The notes under the pieces are model-generated. The model had not been told where the DNA came from and made no database searches. It was given only the letters and a program-made list of their open reading frames with translations. From positions 1 through 44,873 of the forward strand of contig CANLAQ010000020.1 of assembly GCA_947488235.1 (NCBI GenBank): 44,873 nt of DNA, given 5' to 3'. Position numbers and translations under genes: made by a program. The DNA is from Flavobacteriales bacterium. GTDB taxonomy: Bacteria > Bacteroidota > Bacteroidia > Flavobacteriales_D > Crocinitomicaceae. Below, in pieces: positions 18,416 to 26,120 of this stretch. The first letter of the stretch is position 1. Every line of letters starts with the position of its first letter.

Positions 18416-18443
18416 AAAAAAAAAGTCCCGTTAGGGACTTTTT
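18416..18443 (-). terminator. Intrinsic terminator downstream of the 18446-18832 gene
   Basis: A 10-bp perfect stem, AAAAAGTCCC at 18420-18429 and GGGACTTTTT at 18434-18443, closes a GTTA tetraloop. On the minus strand it is followed by a run of nine T (18424-18416). It separates the small periplasmic protein gene from the TMTC-like operon. Because A and T runs flank both sides it could work in both directions. Confidence 0.85.
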
Positions 18444-18445
18444 AA

Positions 18446-18832
18446 TTAATTTTTATCTTGTTTTATCTGATCATTAATTTCAGTTTTGATGATCACATTT
18501 GTTTTCTTTTCTGAAATAGCGTCTTTTTCAAATTTAGCAAATTGCTCAGCATTAAGGACTTGTTTCAACATTTCAATGCGCATTGAATTATTTTGCTCAA
18601 TAGCTTGATTTTTTACCTCTTGAGTGTAAGTAGACTCAAGCATAGATTTATTTTTAATGATAATTCCGTAATTGATCTCATAAGCGTTAGATTCTTGCGC
18701 TGCGGTCAATCCTAATTCAACTTTCATTTTTTGAGTCTGTTCTTGTGCTTGAACTTCTGGAGTATTAACTTGTCCAAAAGCGAAGCCACACATCATGCTG
18801 AATCCTATTACTGTTAATTTTATTGCTTTCAT
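18446..18832 (-). CDS. Small exported protein with LTxxQ-like motif
   Basis: A 128-residue protein with a clear signal peptide (MKAIKLTVIGFSMMCGFAFGQ). The mature part is helical and charged. It contains ELGLTAAQESNAYEIN and, later, LNAEQFAKFEK, resembling the LTxxQ pattern of Spy/CpxP-like periplasmic proteins and their Bacteroidota relatives. Spy-type proteins act as envelope chaperones or stress sensors; a similar role is only a possibility. A TATATTTG -7 element lies about 64 bases upstream, and a strong terminator follows directly after the stop, so the gene appears to be a monocistronic unit. Confidence 0.7.
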   Translation of the reverse strand: MKAIKLTVIGFSMMCGFAFGQVNTPEVQAQEQTQKMKVELGLTAAQESNAYEINYGIIIKNKSMLESTYTQEVKNQAIEQNNSMRIEMLKQVLNAEQFAKFEKDAISEKKTNVIIKTEINDQIKQDKN

Positions 18833-18895
18833 AGTTTAATAAATTATGTTGTACTTATAATATTATAAATTTAACCAATATAATCTTTAGTCCTG

Positions 18896-18903
18896 CAAAT
18901 ATA
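18896..18903 (-). promoter_or_regulatory. -7 promoter element for the small exported protein gene
   Basis: TATATTTG on the minus strand matches the Bacteroidota TAnnTTTG consensus exactly. It predicts a leader of about 60 bases before the ATG at 18832. No clear TTG -33 element is seen at the usual distance. Confidence 0.4.
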
Positions 18904-18953
18904 AAAGAGTTTTCTATTGATTACATGCTTTTAACGCAATAATCTATTAAGGG

Positions 18954-18986
18954 TTGTCTCTATTTATTTCGAGTTAATTACATTTG
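18954..18986 (+). promoter_or_regulatory. Promoter for the FISUMP protein gene
   Basis: TACATTTG at 18979-18986 matches the -7 consensus TAnnTTTG. A TTG at 18954-18956 lies 22 bases upstream, at the long end of accepted spacing. The predicted transcript would start about 15 bases before the ATG at 19004. Confidence 0.45.
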
Positions 18987-19003
18987 ACCTTAAATCATAC
19001 AAA

Positions 19004-19663
19004 ATGTTAAGATTCATATTGTTTTCAAGTGCCTTGTTTTTAACTCATTTTATTATTTGTCAAAAGGTATTAGATGAAAAAATAAACGATGTTGATGGAA
19101 ATTTATACCATCAAATTGCCATTGGGAATCAGATTTGGTTAGATAAAAATTTGCAAGTAACGAGGTTTAATAATGGAGAAATGATTCCTTTAATAGCTGA
19201 AAATAAGGAATGGTCCAATTTAACTGCTCCTGGATATTGTTTTTATCAGAATAAAAAAGAAAATGCCACCAGCTTTGGTGTCTTGTACAATTGGTATGTA
19301 ATTGATAAAGGTAATATCTGTCCAGTAGGTTGGCATGTTCCCTCTGATGCTGAATGGACGGATCTAAGTACTTTTTTGGGTGGAGATTTGATCGCGGGAA
19401 GTCAAATTAAAAGTAAAACAGGGTGGAATTTAAAAGGAAATGGTTCCGATACTTTGAGATTTCAAGCGCTTCCTTCTGGTGTTAGATTTATTGGTTCAGC
19501 TAATTATAGTAATGACGGGACTTGTGCGGTTTGGTGGAGTGCCACTGAAGGAGATGTCACAGATGCTTGGTTTCGAAAAACAAATTATTACCATCCGAGT
19601 TTATTAAGGTACAGTACCAATAAGGCACATGGATTTTCAATTAGGTGTTTAAAAGATGAGTAA
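19004..19663 (+). CDS. FISUMP domain-containing exported protein
   Basis: A 219-residue exported protein (signal peptide about 1-20, ending LTHFIICQ). It consists almost entirely of a FISUMP domain (Fibrobacter succinogenes major paralogous domain). The diagnostic order is present: DVDGNLYHQIAIGNQIW, then WLDKNLQVTRFNNG, YCFYQN, the FGVLYNWY motif, CPVGWHVPSDAEWTDL, FQALPSGVR, WWSAT and a terminal GFSIRCLKD. FISUMP proteins are surface proteins of unknown activity, common in Bacteroidota and Fibrobacter. There is no lipobox and no T9SS tail. It lies alone between a predicted promoter and the next operon. Confidence 0.88.
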   Translation: MLRFILFSSALFLTHFIICQKVLDEKINDVDGNLYHQIAIGNQIWLDKNLQVTRFNNGEMIPLIAENKEWSNLTAPGYCFYQNKKENATSFGVLYNWYVIDKGNICPVGWHVPSDAEWTDLSTFLGGDLIAGSQIKSKTGWNLKGNGSDTLRFQALPSGVRFIGSANYSNDGTCAVWWSATEGDVTDAWFRKTNYYHPSLLRYSTNKAHGFSIRCLKDE

Positions 19664-19721
19664 TTCATTCAATTATTTAGCTTTTTATTCCGCAACAAAT
19701 AACTAACTTTCCCGTTCATCG

Positions 19722-20624
19722 ATGGCCATGCGAAATATTATCCGGAAGAGTACACCGAAATTTATTATTGAAATTTTTAGAGGCTTAAAAAAGTACATAA
19801 AAAGAAATAGTCTCCTAAAAGCCGAAAAGGAAGGTTTAGGCTTGTCCCAAAGTCAAATCGAAGATCAATTAAGAGCTTGCGGAATTGAAGAAGGCGCTAC
19901 CTTATTGGTACATGCTAGTTTAAGTAAAATAGGTCCCGTTCAAGGTGGAGCACTTACTGTAGTAAATGCTTTATTGTCGGTACTTGGTCCAAAAGGAAAT
20001 TTATTAATGCCGTCTTCTCCTGTCTCTGGACTTCAATTGGATTATGTTTCTCAAAATCCAGTTTTTGATGTAAGAAATACGCCGTCGAAAATGGGGGCGA
20101 TTTCTGAAGTTTTTCGTACAATGCCTGGTGTCCTTAGATCATTGCATCCTACAGAACCTATTTGTGCAATGGGGCCTGATGCTGATTTTCTAACAAAGGG
20201 TCATTTTAATCAATTAACACCTTATAATGCTGATTCTCCCTTCAGGCGTCTATATGAACTGAAAGGTAAAATTCTATATTTAGGAGTAAGTCTTGATAAT
20301 GCAGGAACTAATTTGCATACACTGGAAGATGCTCTTGACTTTCCTTATCCTGTGTATCTTTCAAAGTCTTTTAGTTTAAAAGTTTTAGATGCAAATAATC
20401 AAGCCCATTGGGTTACTACCAAAGTCCACAATCCTGATTTTTCGAGAAGAAGGAAATGTGATGCTTTAATTCCATTATTTTTGCAAGCAAATGTGGCTCA
20501 AGAAATAACCATAGGTTCAGCTCCAAGCTTATTATTTGATGGAGATAAAATGTTTTCTTTTATGAAAGATGCTTTTGTTAATAATCGGGTGACTATGTAT
20601 ACCCCAAATGGATCAGAACTTTGA
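19722..20624 (+). CDS. AAC(3)/YokD-type N-acetyltransferase-like protein
   Basis: A 300-residue member of the AAC(3) fold. This fold transfers an acetyl group from acetyl-CoA to amino sugars, but in most environmental genomes it has no proven antibiotic substrate. Visible signatures are LLVHASLSKIGPVQGG (about 61-76), GPKGNLLMPS, SKMGAISEVF, the LHPTEP motif with His142 in place of the usual HP(T/E)xS, and NLHTLEDA with His199. It heads an overlapping four-gene operon whose other genes look like carbohydrate or acyl tailoring enzymes. An amino-sugar or glycan acetylation role is thus more likely than drug resistance. Its TGA overlaps a TTG start of the next gene. Confidence 0.8.
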   Translation: MAMRNIIRKSTPKFIIEIFRGLKKYIKRNSLLKAEKEGLGLSQSQIEDQLRACGIEEGATLLVHASLSKIGPVQGGALTVVNALLSVLGPKGNLLMPSSPVSGLQLDYVSQNPVFDVRNTPSKMGAISEVFRTMPGVLRSLHPTEPICAMGPDADFLTKGHFNQLTPYNADSPFRRLYELKGKILYLGVSLDNAGTNLHTLEDALDFPYPVYLSKSFSLKVLDANNQAHWVTTKVHNPDFSRRRKCDALIPLFLQANVAQEITIGSAPSLLFDGDKMFSFMKDAFVNNRVTMYTPNGSEL

Positions 20625-21592
20625 AAATAGCCTTCACTTGGGATTATGAATTGTTTTTCGGAGTGCATTCGGGGACTGTATCCGCGTGTATGCTCCATCC
20701 AACGAATCGTTTATTAGAAATTGCCAAAAAACATCAAGCCTCTTTCACCTTTTTTCCAGATGCTGGGTATTTGTTGCGTGCTGCCTCTGAATCTTCGTGT
20801 GCCGAAGAATTGGAAAAGGTGGAACATCAAATTAAGGTTTGGGATGACGCTGGACATGAAACAGGTTTGCATATTCATCCGCATTGGGAAGATTCTGTTT
20901 ATAGTAATGGTTCGTGGGAACATGACCTAAAACGATATAAATTAAGTGATTTCAAACAAGAAGTCGCTCGTGAAATAATTCATAAGTACCATAAAAGAAT
21001 CCAAGGTTTAGTGAATGGAAAAGTCACTTCGTATAGAGCAGGTGGTTGGTGTGTGCAACCATTTGAACCCTTAAAGGGTGCTTTTAATGAAGTTGGAATA
21101 GTCATTGATTCTTCTGTCTTTAAAGGAGGTAAAAACACAAGGGCTCCATACAATTACGATTTTACTGATGCTCCTATGAAAGATAAATATTCTTTTGTTG
21201 ACGATGTACTTGTTGAAAATAGTATAGGAAGTTTCCTTGAGATACCTATTGCTTCTTTCAGATATTCTCCTTTGTTTTTCTGGCGCCTTTTTATTCTCGG
21301 AAGATTGAATCCGAAAGATCATAAAGGAATTGGTGATGGTGTTCCAGCTGCTGGTGGTGGTAGTAAGAAAAAATTATTGACGCAATACAATACACTTTCT
21401 GTTAATGCTGACGGCTATTTTATTACTAAAGTAGAGGCAGCAATGGAAAAAGCCAAACATCTTGGACATGAACATCTTGTTGTGATTGGTCATCCAAAAG
21501 CATGCACTAATTTCTCTCTTAAGTCTTTGGACTTATTTATAGAAAAATATAAGGGCGAAGTGGAATTTGTAACTTTAAGTTCCTTGAAATGA
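20621..21592 (+). CDS. NodB-superfamily (polysaccharide deacetylase-like) protein
   Basis: A 323-residue protein with dispersed but recognisable NodB motifs. TWDYE (6-10) supplies the catalytic and metal aspartate. ETGLHIHPHWE has His84, His86 and His88, TSYRAGGW (137-143) is the RxxGW-type motif 3, and VVIGHPK is the final histidine motif. These enzymes remove N-acetyl groups from polysaccharides using a metal ion. The start is TTG at 20621, overlapping the upstream stop as TTGA. The motif TWDYE sits at residue 6 and the next ATG is after it, so TTG is the only sensible start. There is no signal peptide, so a cytoplasmic substrate such as a precursor glycan or nucleotide-linked sugar is implied. 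Confidence 0.75.
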   Translation: MKIAFTWDYELFFGVHSGTVSACMLHPTNRLLEIAKKHQASFTFFPDAGYLLRAASESSCAEELEKVEHQIKVWDDAGHETGLHIHPHWEDSVYSNGSWEHDLKRYKLSDFKQEVAREIIHKYHKRIQGLVNGKVTSYRAGGWCVQPFEPLKGAFNEVGIVIDSSVFKGGKNTRAPYNYDFTDAPMKDKYSFVDDVLVENSIGSFLEIPIASFRYSPLFFWRLFILGRLNPKDHKGIGDGVPAAGGGSKKKLLTQYNTLSVNADGYFITKVEAAMEKAKHLGHEHLVVIGHPKACTNFSLKSLDLFIEKYKGEVEFVTLSSLK

Positions 21593-22509
21593 TTAGAATT
21601 ATTCCCAATCAAACCATAGATCGTGAAAGATGGGATGCTTTAGTATCTACTTCCAATGTGCCCGGAATGTTTTTTCATTTTTCCTGGTATTTAGATGCTG
21701 TTTTTCCTACTTGGCAAGGTTTTGTTTATGGAGATTACGAGGCTATTTTCCCTATGACTCAAAAGAAAAATATTGGTTTTAAAAGAATGATTCAACCTAT
21801 TTTCACAAGAGAATTTAATCTGATTGGAAATCGAAGTAAAATCGTTTGTAGGGCCTTAGAAAGTGAATTGAATAAATGTAATTTTATTCTGTTAGGGGCT
21901 CATAAAAATTCAAATTTACTCTGTTATGAAAGTAAGGAGAAAAAACATCAAGTCCTTGAATTATTTGCAGATTATCAGACACAACAAAAGGAATATTCAA
22001 CCAATCTTAAACGACAATTAAAGAAATTCACTTCGACTGATATTGAACTTAAAGAAATAAACGATCCTCAAGTATTGATTGATTTGTTCAAGCAAGAAAA
22101 AGGGAGCGAATTTAAACATTTAGGCTCTGAGGAATATGCTGTTATTCTCAATTTAATGGAGCTTGGATTTAAAAATGGTAAGGCACACCAATTTGCTGCG
22201 TTTGATGGGACGAATTTAATTGCATCTGCCTTTTATTTCGTGCATGACAATCAAGTTTTGTATCTCAAAGGCGCTGTTAATGTTCATGGAAGATCAATTG
22301 GAGCTATGGCCTCAGTTCATGATTTTGCCATTAAATTTTTCGCCCAAAATGATTCTTTCTTTGATTTTGGGGGTAGTGATGATCCGGGATTGTCAGAATT
22401 TAATAGAAAGTTCGGTGCGCATGATGTGAATTATTTACTTTTGTTCTCAAACCGTTTGCCTTGGCCACTCAATTCTTGGGCAAAAAGAAAATACAATTTA
22501 AATGCATAA
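21589..22509 (+). CDS. FemAB/BioF2-like GNAT-fold acyltransferase
   Basis: A 306-residue protein with two GNAT-like halves. The N-terminal half has FFHFSWYLDAVFP and YEAIFPMTQKK. The C-terminal half has YSTNLKRQLKKF, a conserved core ASAFYFVHDNQVLYLKGA, and the family-typical FDFGGSDDPGLSEFNRKFGA. Relatives include FemAB-like peptidyl transferases and acyl or aminoacyl transferases of exopolysaccharide loci. No signal peptide is present. It overlaps the deacetylase-like gene by ATGA and the SDR gene by 8 bases, so the operon products are probably made in a fixed ratio. The acyl donor and acceptor are not predictable. Confidence 0.72.
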   Translation: MIRIIPNQTIDRERWDALVSTSNVPGMFFHFSWYLDAVFPTWQGFVYGDYEAIFPMTQKKNIGFKRMIQPIFTREFNLIGNRSKIVCRALESELNKCNFILLGAHKNSNLLCYESKEKKHQVLELFADYQTQQKEYSTNLKRQLKKFTSTDIELKEINDPQVLIDLFKQEKGSEFKHLGSEEYAVILNLMELGFKNGKAHQFAAFDGTNLIASAFYFVHDNQVLYLKGAVNVHGRSIGAMASVHDFAIKFFAQNDSFFDFGGSDDPGLSEFNRKFGAHDVNYLLLFSNRLPWPLNSWAKRKYNLNA

Positions 22510-23212
22510 AAGAATCTTACTTACAGGTGCTTCTGGCGGATTAGGAATGTTGATTGCAAAAAATCTTTTAGATCAAGGTTGTTTTCTGGGATTGCTATAT
22601 CATTCAAACGAAGATAAATTAAAGGTCTTGTCAGCTCAATATCCAAATCAAACACTTCTCATTAAAGCGGATTTATCAGAAGATGATGCTTATGAAACTA
22701 TATTCAATGTTTTTCCTAATGCGGATGTTTTGATCCACGCCGCAGGTATCGCAAGCTCAGGTATGTCGTGGAAGATTCCTCCAAAGGAATTCGATAGGGT
22801 TAATAAAATAAATTATTTCGCGCCTTTTTATCTTTCTCAATTATATATTCCAAATATGCGACTTCAAAAATGGGGGAGAATCATTTTCTTTTCTTCAATT
22901 GTTGCGCAAAAAGGTGTCGTGGGTACAAGTGCCTATTCAGCAAGTAAAAGTGCGCTCATTGGCTTAAGCAAAACGATGGCTGTTGAATTGGGTTCAAGTG
23001 GTATAACTGTTAATGCTATTGCTCCTGGTTATATGAATAGTGGTATGATTAGAGAGGTTTCTGATGAAATGATTGCTTCAATAAAGGATCAAATTCCTTC
23101 TCATACTTTAGGTGATCCGCAAGGAATTGTTGCTTTAATTGATCTGCTTCTTAAAGAAAGTGGTTCTTATATCACTGGACAAACGCTTTCGATTAATGGT
23201 GGAATGTTATGA
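22502..23212 (+). CDS. SDR-family oxidoreductase (FabG-like)
   Basis: A 236-residue classical short-chain dehydrogenase/reductase using NAD(P)H. The dinucleotide loop TGASGGLG lies at 8-15, the HAAG variant of NNAG at 79-82, and the catalytic triad is Ser132, Tyr145 and Lys149 in YSASK. The PG motif (IAPGYM) and the terminal SINGG are present. Closest in style to 3-oxoacyl-ACP reductases. As the last gene of the operon it may reduce a keto group on an acyl chain or sugar used by the upstream transferases. A housekeeping FabG role is less likely because no acyl carrier or fab gene is nearby. The 8-base overlap with the upstream gene indicates coupling. Confidence 0.85.
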   Translation: MHKRILLTGASGGLGMLIAKNLLDQGCFLGLLYHSNEDKLKVLSAQYPNQTLLIKADLSEDDAYETIFNVFPNADVLIHAAGIASSGMSWKIPPKEFDRVNKINYFAPFYLSQLYIPNMRLQKWGRIIFFSSIVAQKGVVGTSAYSASKSALIGLSKTMAVELGSSGITVNAIAPGYMNSGMIREVSDEMIASIKDQIPSHTLGDPQGIVALIDLLLKESGSYITGQTLSINGGML

Positions 23213-23218
23213 TAGTGC

Positions 23219-26002
23219 TCATTCGAGTACCAAACGCTTCACTTTAGCTCCTATTTTAATTAAATAATTTCCCCGTGACCATGAAGAACAGGTAACGCCG
23301 GTTTGGTAATTACTAATGTTCTGTTGGGTAATTAATCTCCCTTGTGCATCATATATTTGAAGGGTCTCACCAAATAATTGCTCCGGACATTCAATGGTAA
23401 TAGCATCGCTGGAGGGATTGGGAAATAGATTCCATGCAATTTGTTCTTCCTCCAAACCAAGTCCACTATAAACGGTAATCAAAGAGGAATCGCTTTGTGA
23501 ACATCCATTGGCATCAATTACAGTGTAATAAATAGTATGCGTTCCAAGACCTGCTAAACTCGGATGAAAGGAAGTTCCAATAACTCCGTCTCCACTGTAA
23601 ATTCCGCCAAGAGGCGCTCCTAATGTTAGGTTGAATGGATTGGAATTGGATGGGATATTGTTGTTAGTTTCTGTATAATCCATGGCTATACTTCCGAAAA
23701 GGTTAACTGCAATAGAATCAATAGCCTGACAATTATATTGATTGATTCCTGTCACATAATATACGGCGCTTCCATTGGGAGTGAATGCTTGGTTGTTCTG
23801 TATGTTTCCTTCCCAAATGTATTGAGTAGCAGTGCCAGATCCACTCAAGGTAATTGGAATCCCTGGACAAGTGATGTAATTGTTTCCAGCATCAACATAA
23901 GGAAGTGGGTATAGATTGAGCACCCGCAGAGGAGACCTAGTAATACAACCTTGCATATCGGTAATTTTTACTTGGTAAGTTCCACTTAAGGCCGTATTTA
24001 TTGATGGACTTTGAGCTCCATTAGACCACATGATGGAGTTGATCATTGCGTTTGTCGTAAATCCAATCGTAGCGGTTGAACCAAGGCAAATTCCTGCGGG
24101 ACCTGTAAAAGTAATTGCGGCATTTTTTGAGAGCAATAGGGCATGAGCATCCGCTTTTCCGTATCCATAACCAAAGTTAGGAAGTGTCCCAGTATAGTTA
24201 TCGGCTGAAGCAGTTGCTATCAAATCTTGTTTGAAACTTTGCCAGTTAGCCAACTTACATTTTTCAAGATAAAGTCCAGCAATTCCAGAAATAACTGGAG
24301 CCGCCATGGAAGTCCCTCCATTTCTAACATGAAAAGCACCCTGATCAATGGAACTATTATTGGCCGGGTTGGAAAGATACCATAAAGGTCCAGCAGTCAA
24401 TGATAAATCTCCACTGGCAGCAATGTCTGGTTTTATTACTCCATGTCTTGTTGGGCCTTTACTGCTGTTTTCAGACAATTTTCCAACCGGTGTAGTCGAA
24501 CTTGAAAGGTAATAGGTATTGTTCTTGTCAATATATCCCTTGCGATTTCTGAAATTACCAACAGAAATTACTTGTTCCGAACAATTCCAAGAAGAAACAA
24601 TGGATTGCAAGGAATCTGGTGCTTGGTAAAACTGAATAGGTGGGTATTGACTTACCGATGGAATCACACTAATGAAATCACTTAATTGTTGCCATGCGCC
24701 TCCCCAAACATCGTATTTTCCTTGACCGAAAGTCATGAATCTATATAAATAATTCAAAGAATCAATTTGACTGAAGAAGACTTGCATATGAAAATTAGCT
24801 CCAACAATTTCTCTGTAAGATTCTATACACGCAAGTCGCTGACCATTAGTATTATAAATGGTATCATATAAAGGCGAAGTGTTTATATTTGAAAGCGCAT
24901 TATGGAAGTCAGAGTTTCCACTAAAGTGAAAATTTGGTCCCGGACTGTCTGCACCGAAGGCAAAATTATAGTTGGCTTGCAAAGTGTCTGACCAAAGGTC
25001 GAAAAGTATTTTATTGGGACCTGCAAGACCAACTCCCGGGTTTTGGATGTTCCAGAAAAAACTAGTGTCTGCATTAACATTTCCTGTAACATGGAACTTA
25101 CCCTGATTTCCTGCGTTACCGGCTGCGCAGACTACAATACGACCATTTTGAGCGGAAACTAAAGATGAAATGTAATCTGCAGCTGGGTCTTCGCCATCAT
25201 GACTGCCTAAATAGGAGCCAAGGGACAAATTAATTACAGCTGTTTTACCAAGAGAGTCTGCTACTTTAAATATATAATCACAGGCATCTGCAATACTTAA
25301 TGTCCAATTGGGAAGGTTAAAATTTGTTTCTACAACAACAATGTCAGCATTTGGGGCTACTCCTTTATTTTTTGAATTCGCAAGTCCATTTCCTACTGCC
25401 ATTCCTGACACCGTTGTTCCGTGTGCTGTTCCAGTCTCTAAACTGGTGCAAAGACCTTGATTAATATCAAGACTGTCCCACAAAACTCCATATCCGTATG
25501 GCTGTGGAGGTGCAGCGTTTGAAATGGTGTGGTCCCAATAGCGCAATACTCGTGTTTTTCCATTGGCTTTTTTAAAATCTGGATGGTTGAAATCTATTCC
25601 TTGATCGATTATTCCAATAAGTACATTTTTTCCGGTATAACTGGTGTCTAAACCTTGTAGTCCTTGATGCACAAGGTTTATCTTGTGTTTAAACAAGGCG
25701 CTGTCTGCCAATGCCTGCGGATTAGAAAATTCGAAATATAGGTTTTGGATCGCCTTCGATTGTAGTAGAGCGTCTACTTTTTGAACGCTTGATCTGAAAA
25801 AAATCCAATTTTTATTCAAGTATTTTATGGTTAATCCTTCAGATTCAATAGCTTTTAAATTGCTTTGTGTAAATGGCAAGCTAAAATTACAAATCTCGTT
25901 TTTGTTTTGCTTGGCTAAATCTTGAAAATTTAAGGGCTTTACTTGTGCATACACGAAGTGGGTAAGGCAACATGTAACCAAAAATATAAAGCGCATTTTC
26001 AT
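23219..26002 (-). CDS. Secreted S8 (subtilisin) serine protease with T9SS type A sorting domain
   Basis: A large exported protease of 927 residues from the chosen ATG (26002), which begins a good signal peptide (MKMRFIFLVTCC...VYAQ). An ATG 33 bases upstream would put polar residues before it. The subtilisin triad is intact: Asp133 in IGIIDQG, His194 in TAHGTTVSG and Ser565 in GGTSMAAP, with the oxyanion Asn in CAAGNAG. After the catalytic domain come Ig-like segments with Cys pairs. The final ~75 residues are a Por-type T9SS domain, beginning with the NLFPNPSSD motif and ending in GNYLIKIGAKVKRLVLE. It is predicted to be secreted through the type IX system. It is transcribed divergently from a second S8 protease. 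Confidence 0.92.
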   Translation of the reverse strand: MKMRFIFLVTCCLTHFVYAQVKPLNFQDLAKQNKNEICNFSLPFTQSNLKAIESEGLTIKYLNKNWIFFRSSVQKVDALLQSKAIQNLYFEFSNPQALADSALFKHKINLVHQGLQGLDTSYTGKNVLIGIIDQGIDFNHPDFKKANGKTRVLRYWDHTISNAAPPQPYGYGVLWDSLDINQGLCTSLETGTAHGTTVSGMAVGNGLANSKNKGVAPNADIVVVETNFNLPNWTLSIADACDYIFKVADSLGKTAVINLSLGSYLGSHDGEDPAADYISSLVSAQNGRIVVCAAGNAGNQGKFHVTGNVNADTSFFWNIQNPGVGLAGPNKILFDLWSDTLQANYNFAFGADSPGPNFHFSGNSDFHNALSNINTSPLYDTIYNTNGQRLACIESYREIVGANFHMQVFFSQIDSLNYLYRFMTFGQGKYDVWGGAWQQLSDFISVIPSVSQYPPIQFYQAPDSLQSIVSSWNCSEQVISVGNFRNRKGYIDKNNTYYLSSSTTPVGKLSENSSKGPTRHGVIKPDIAASGDLSLTAGPLWYLSNPANNSSIDQGAFHVRNGGTSMAAPVISGIAGLYLEKCKLANWQSFKQDLIATASADNYTGTLPNFGYGYGKADAHALLLSKNAAITFTGPAGICLGSTATIGFTTNAMINSIMWSNGAQSPSINTALSGTYQVKITDMQGCITRSPLRVLNLYPLPYVDAGNNYITCPGIPITLSGSGTATQYIWEGNIQNNQAFTPNGSAVYYVTGINQYNCQAIDSIAVNLFGSIAMDYTETNNNIPSNSNPFNLTLGAPLGGIYSGDGVIGTSFHPSLAGLGTHTIYYTVIDANGCSQSDSSLITVYSGLGLEEEQIAWNLFPNPSSDAITIECPEQLFGETLQIYDAQGRLITQQNISNYQTGVTCSSWSRGNYLIKIGAKVKRLVLE

Positions 26003-26098
26003 ATTAAAATTTGATGGAAAGTTACAAAAAATCAATTATTTTTAAATTAATTGTTGGAAAATACTTTTCCTTTTAGTTTACCGATTTATGATTAATGC

Positions 26099-26106
26099 TA
26101 TTTTTG
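26099..26106 (+). promoter_or_regulatory. -7 promoter element that decides the start of the second S8 protease
   Basis: TATTTTTG matches TAnnTTTG exactly and lies 14 bases before ATG 26121. It lies downstream of the alternative ATG at 26088, so a transcript from here could only use 26121. No clear TTG is found 17-23 bases upstream. Confidence 0.4.
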
Positions 26107-26120
26107 ATAAAAATTATTCT

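Noticed and set aside
19704-19711. Promoter of the AAC(3)-like operon (TAACTTTC)
   Set aside because: One mismatch in the most conserved final G and no TTG at -33; not above chance in AT-rich DNA.
19722-20624. Antibiotic resistance gene of the AAC(3) type
   Set aside because: The fold is AAC(3)-like, but the HPTEP motif differs from resistance enzymes and the operon context is carbohydrate or acyl tailoring, so resistance is not supported.
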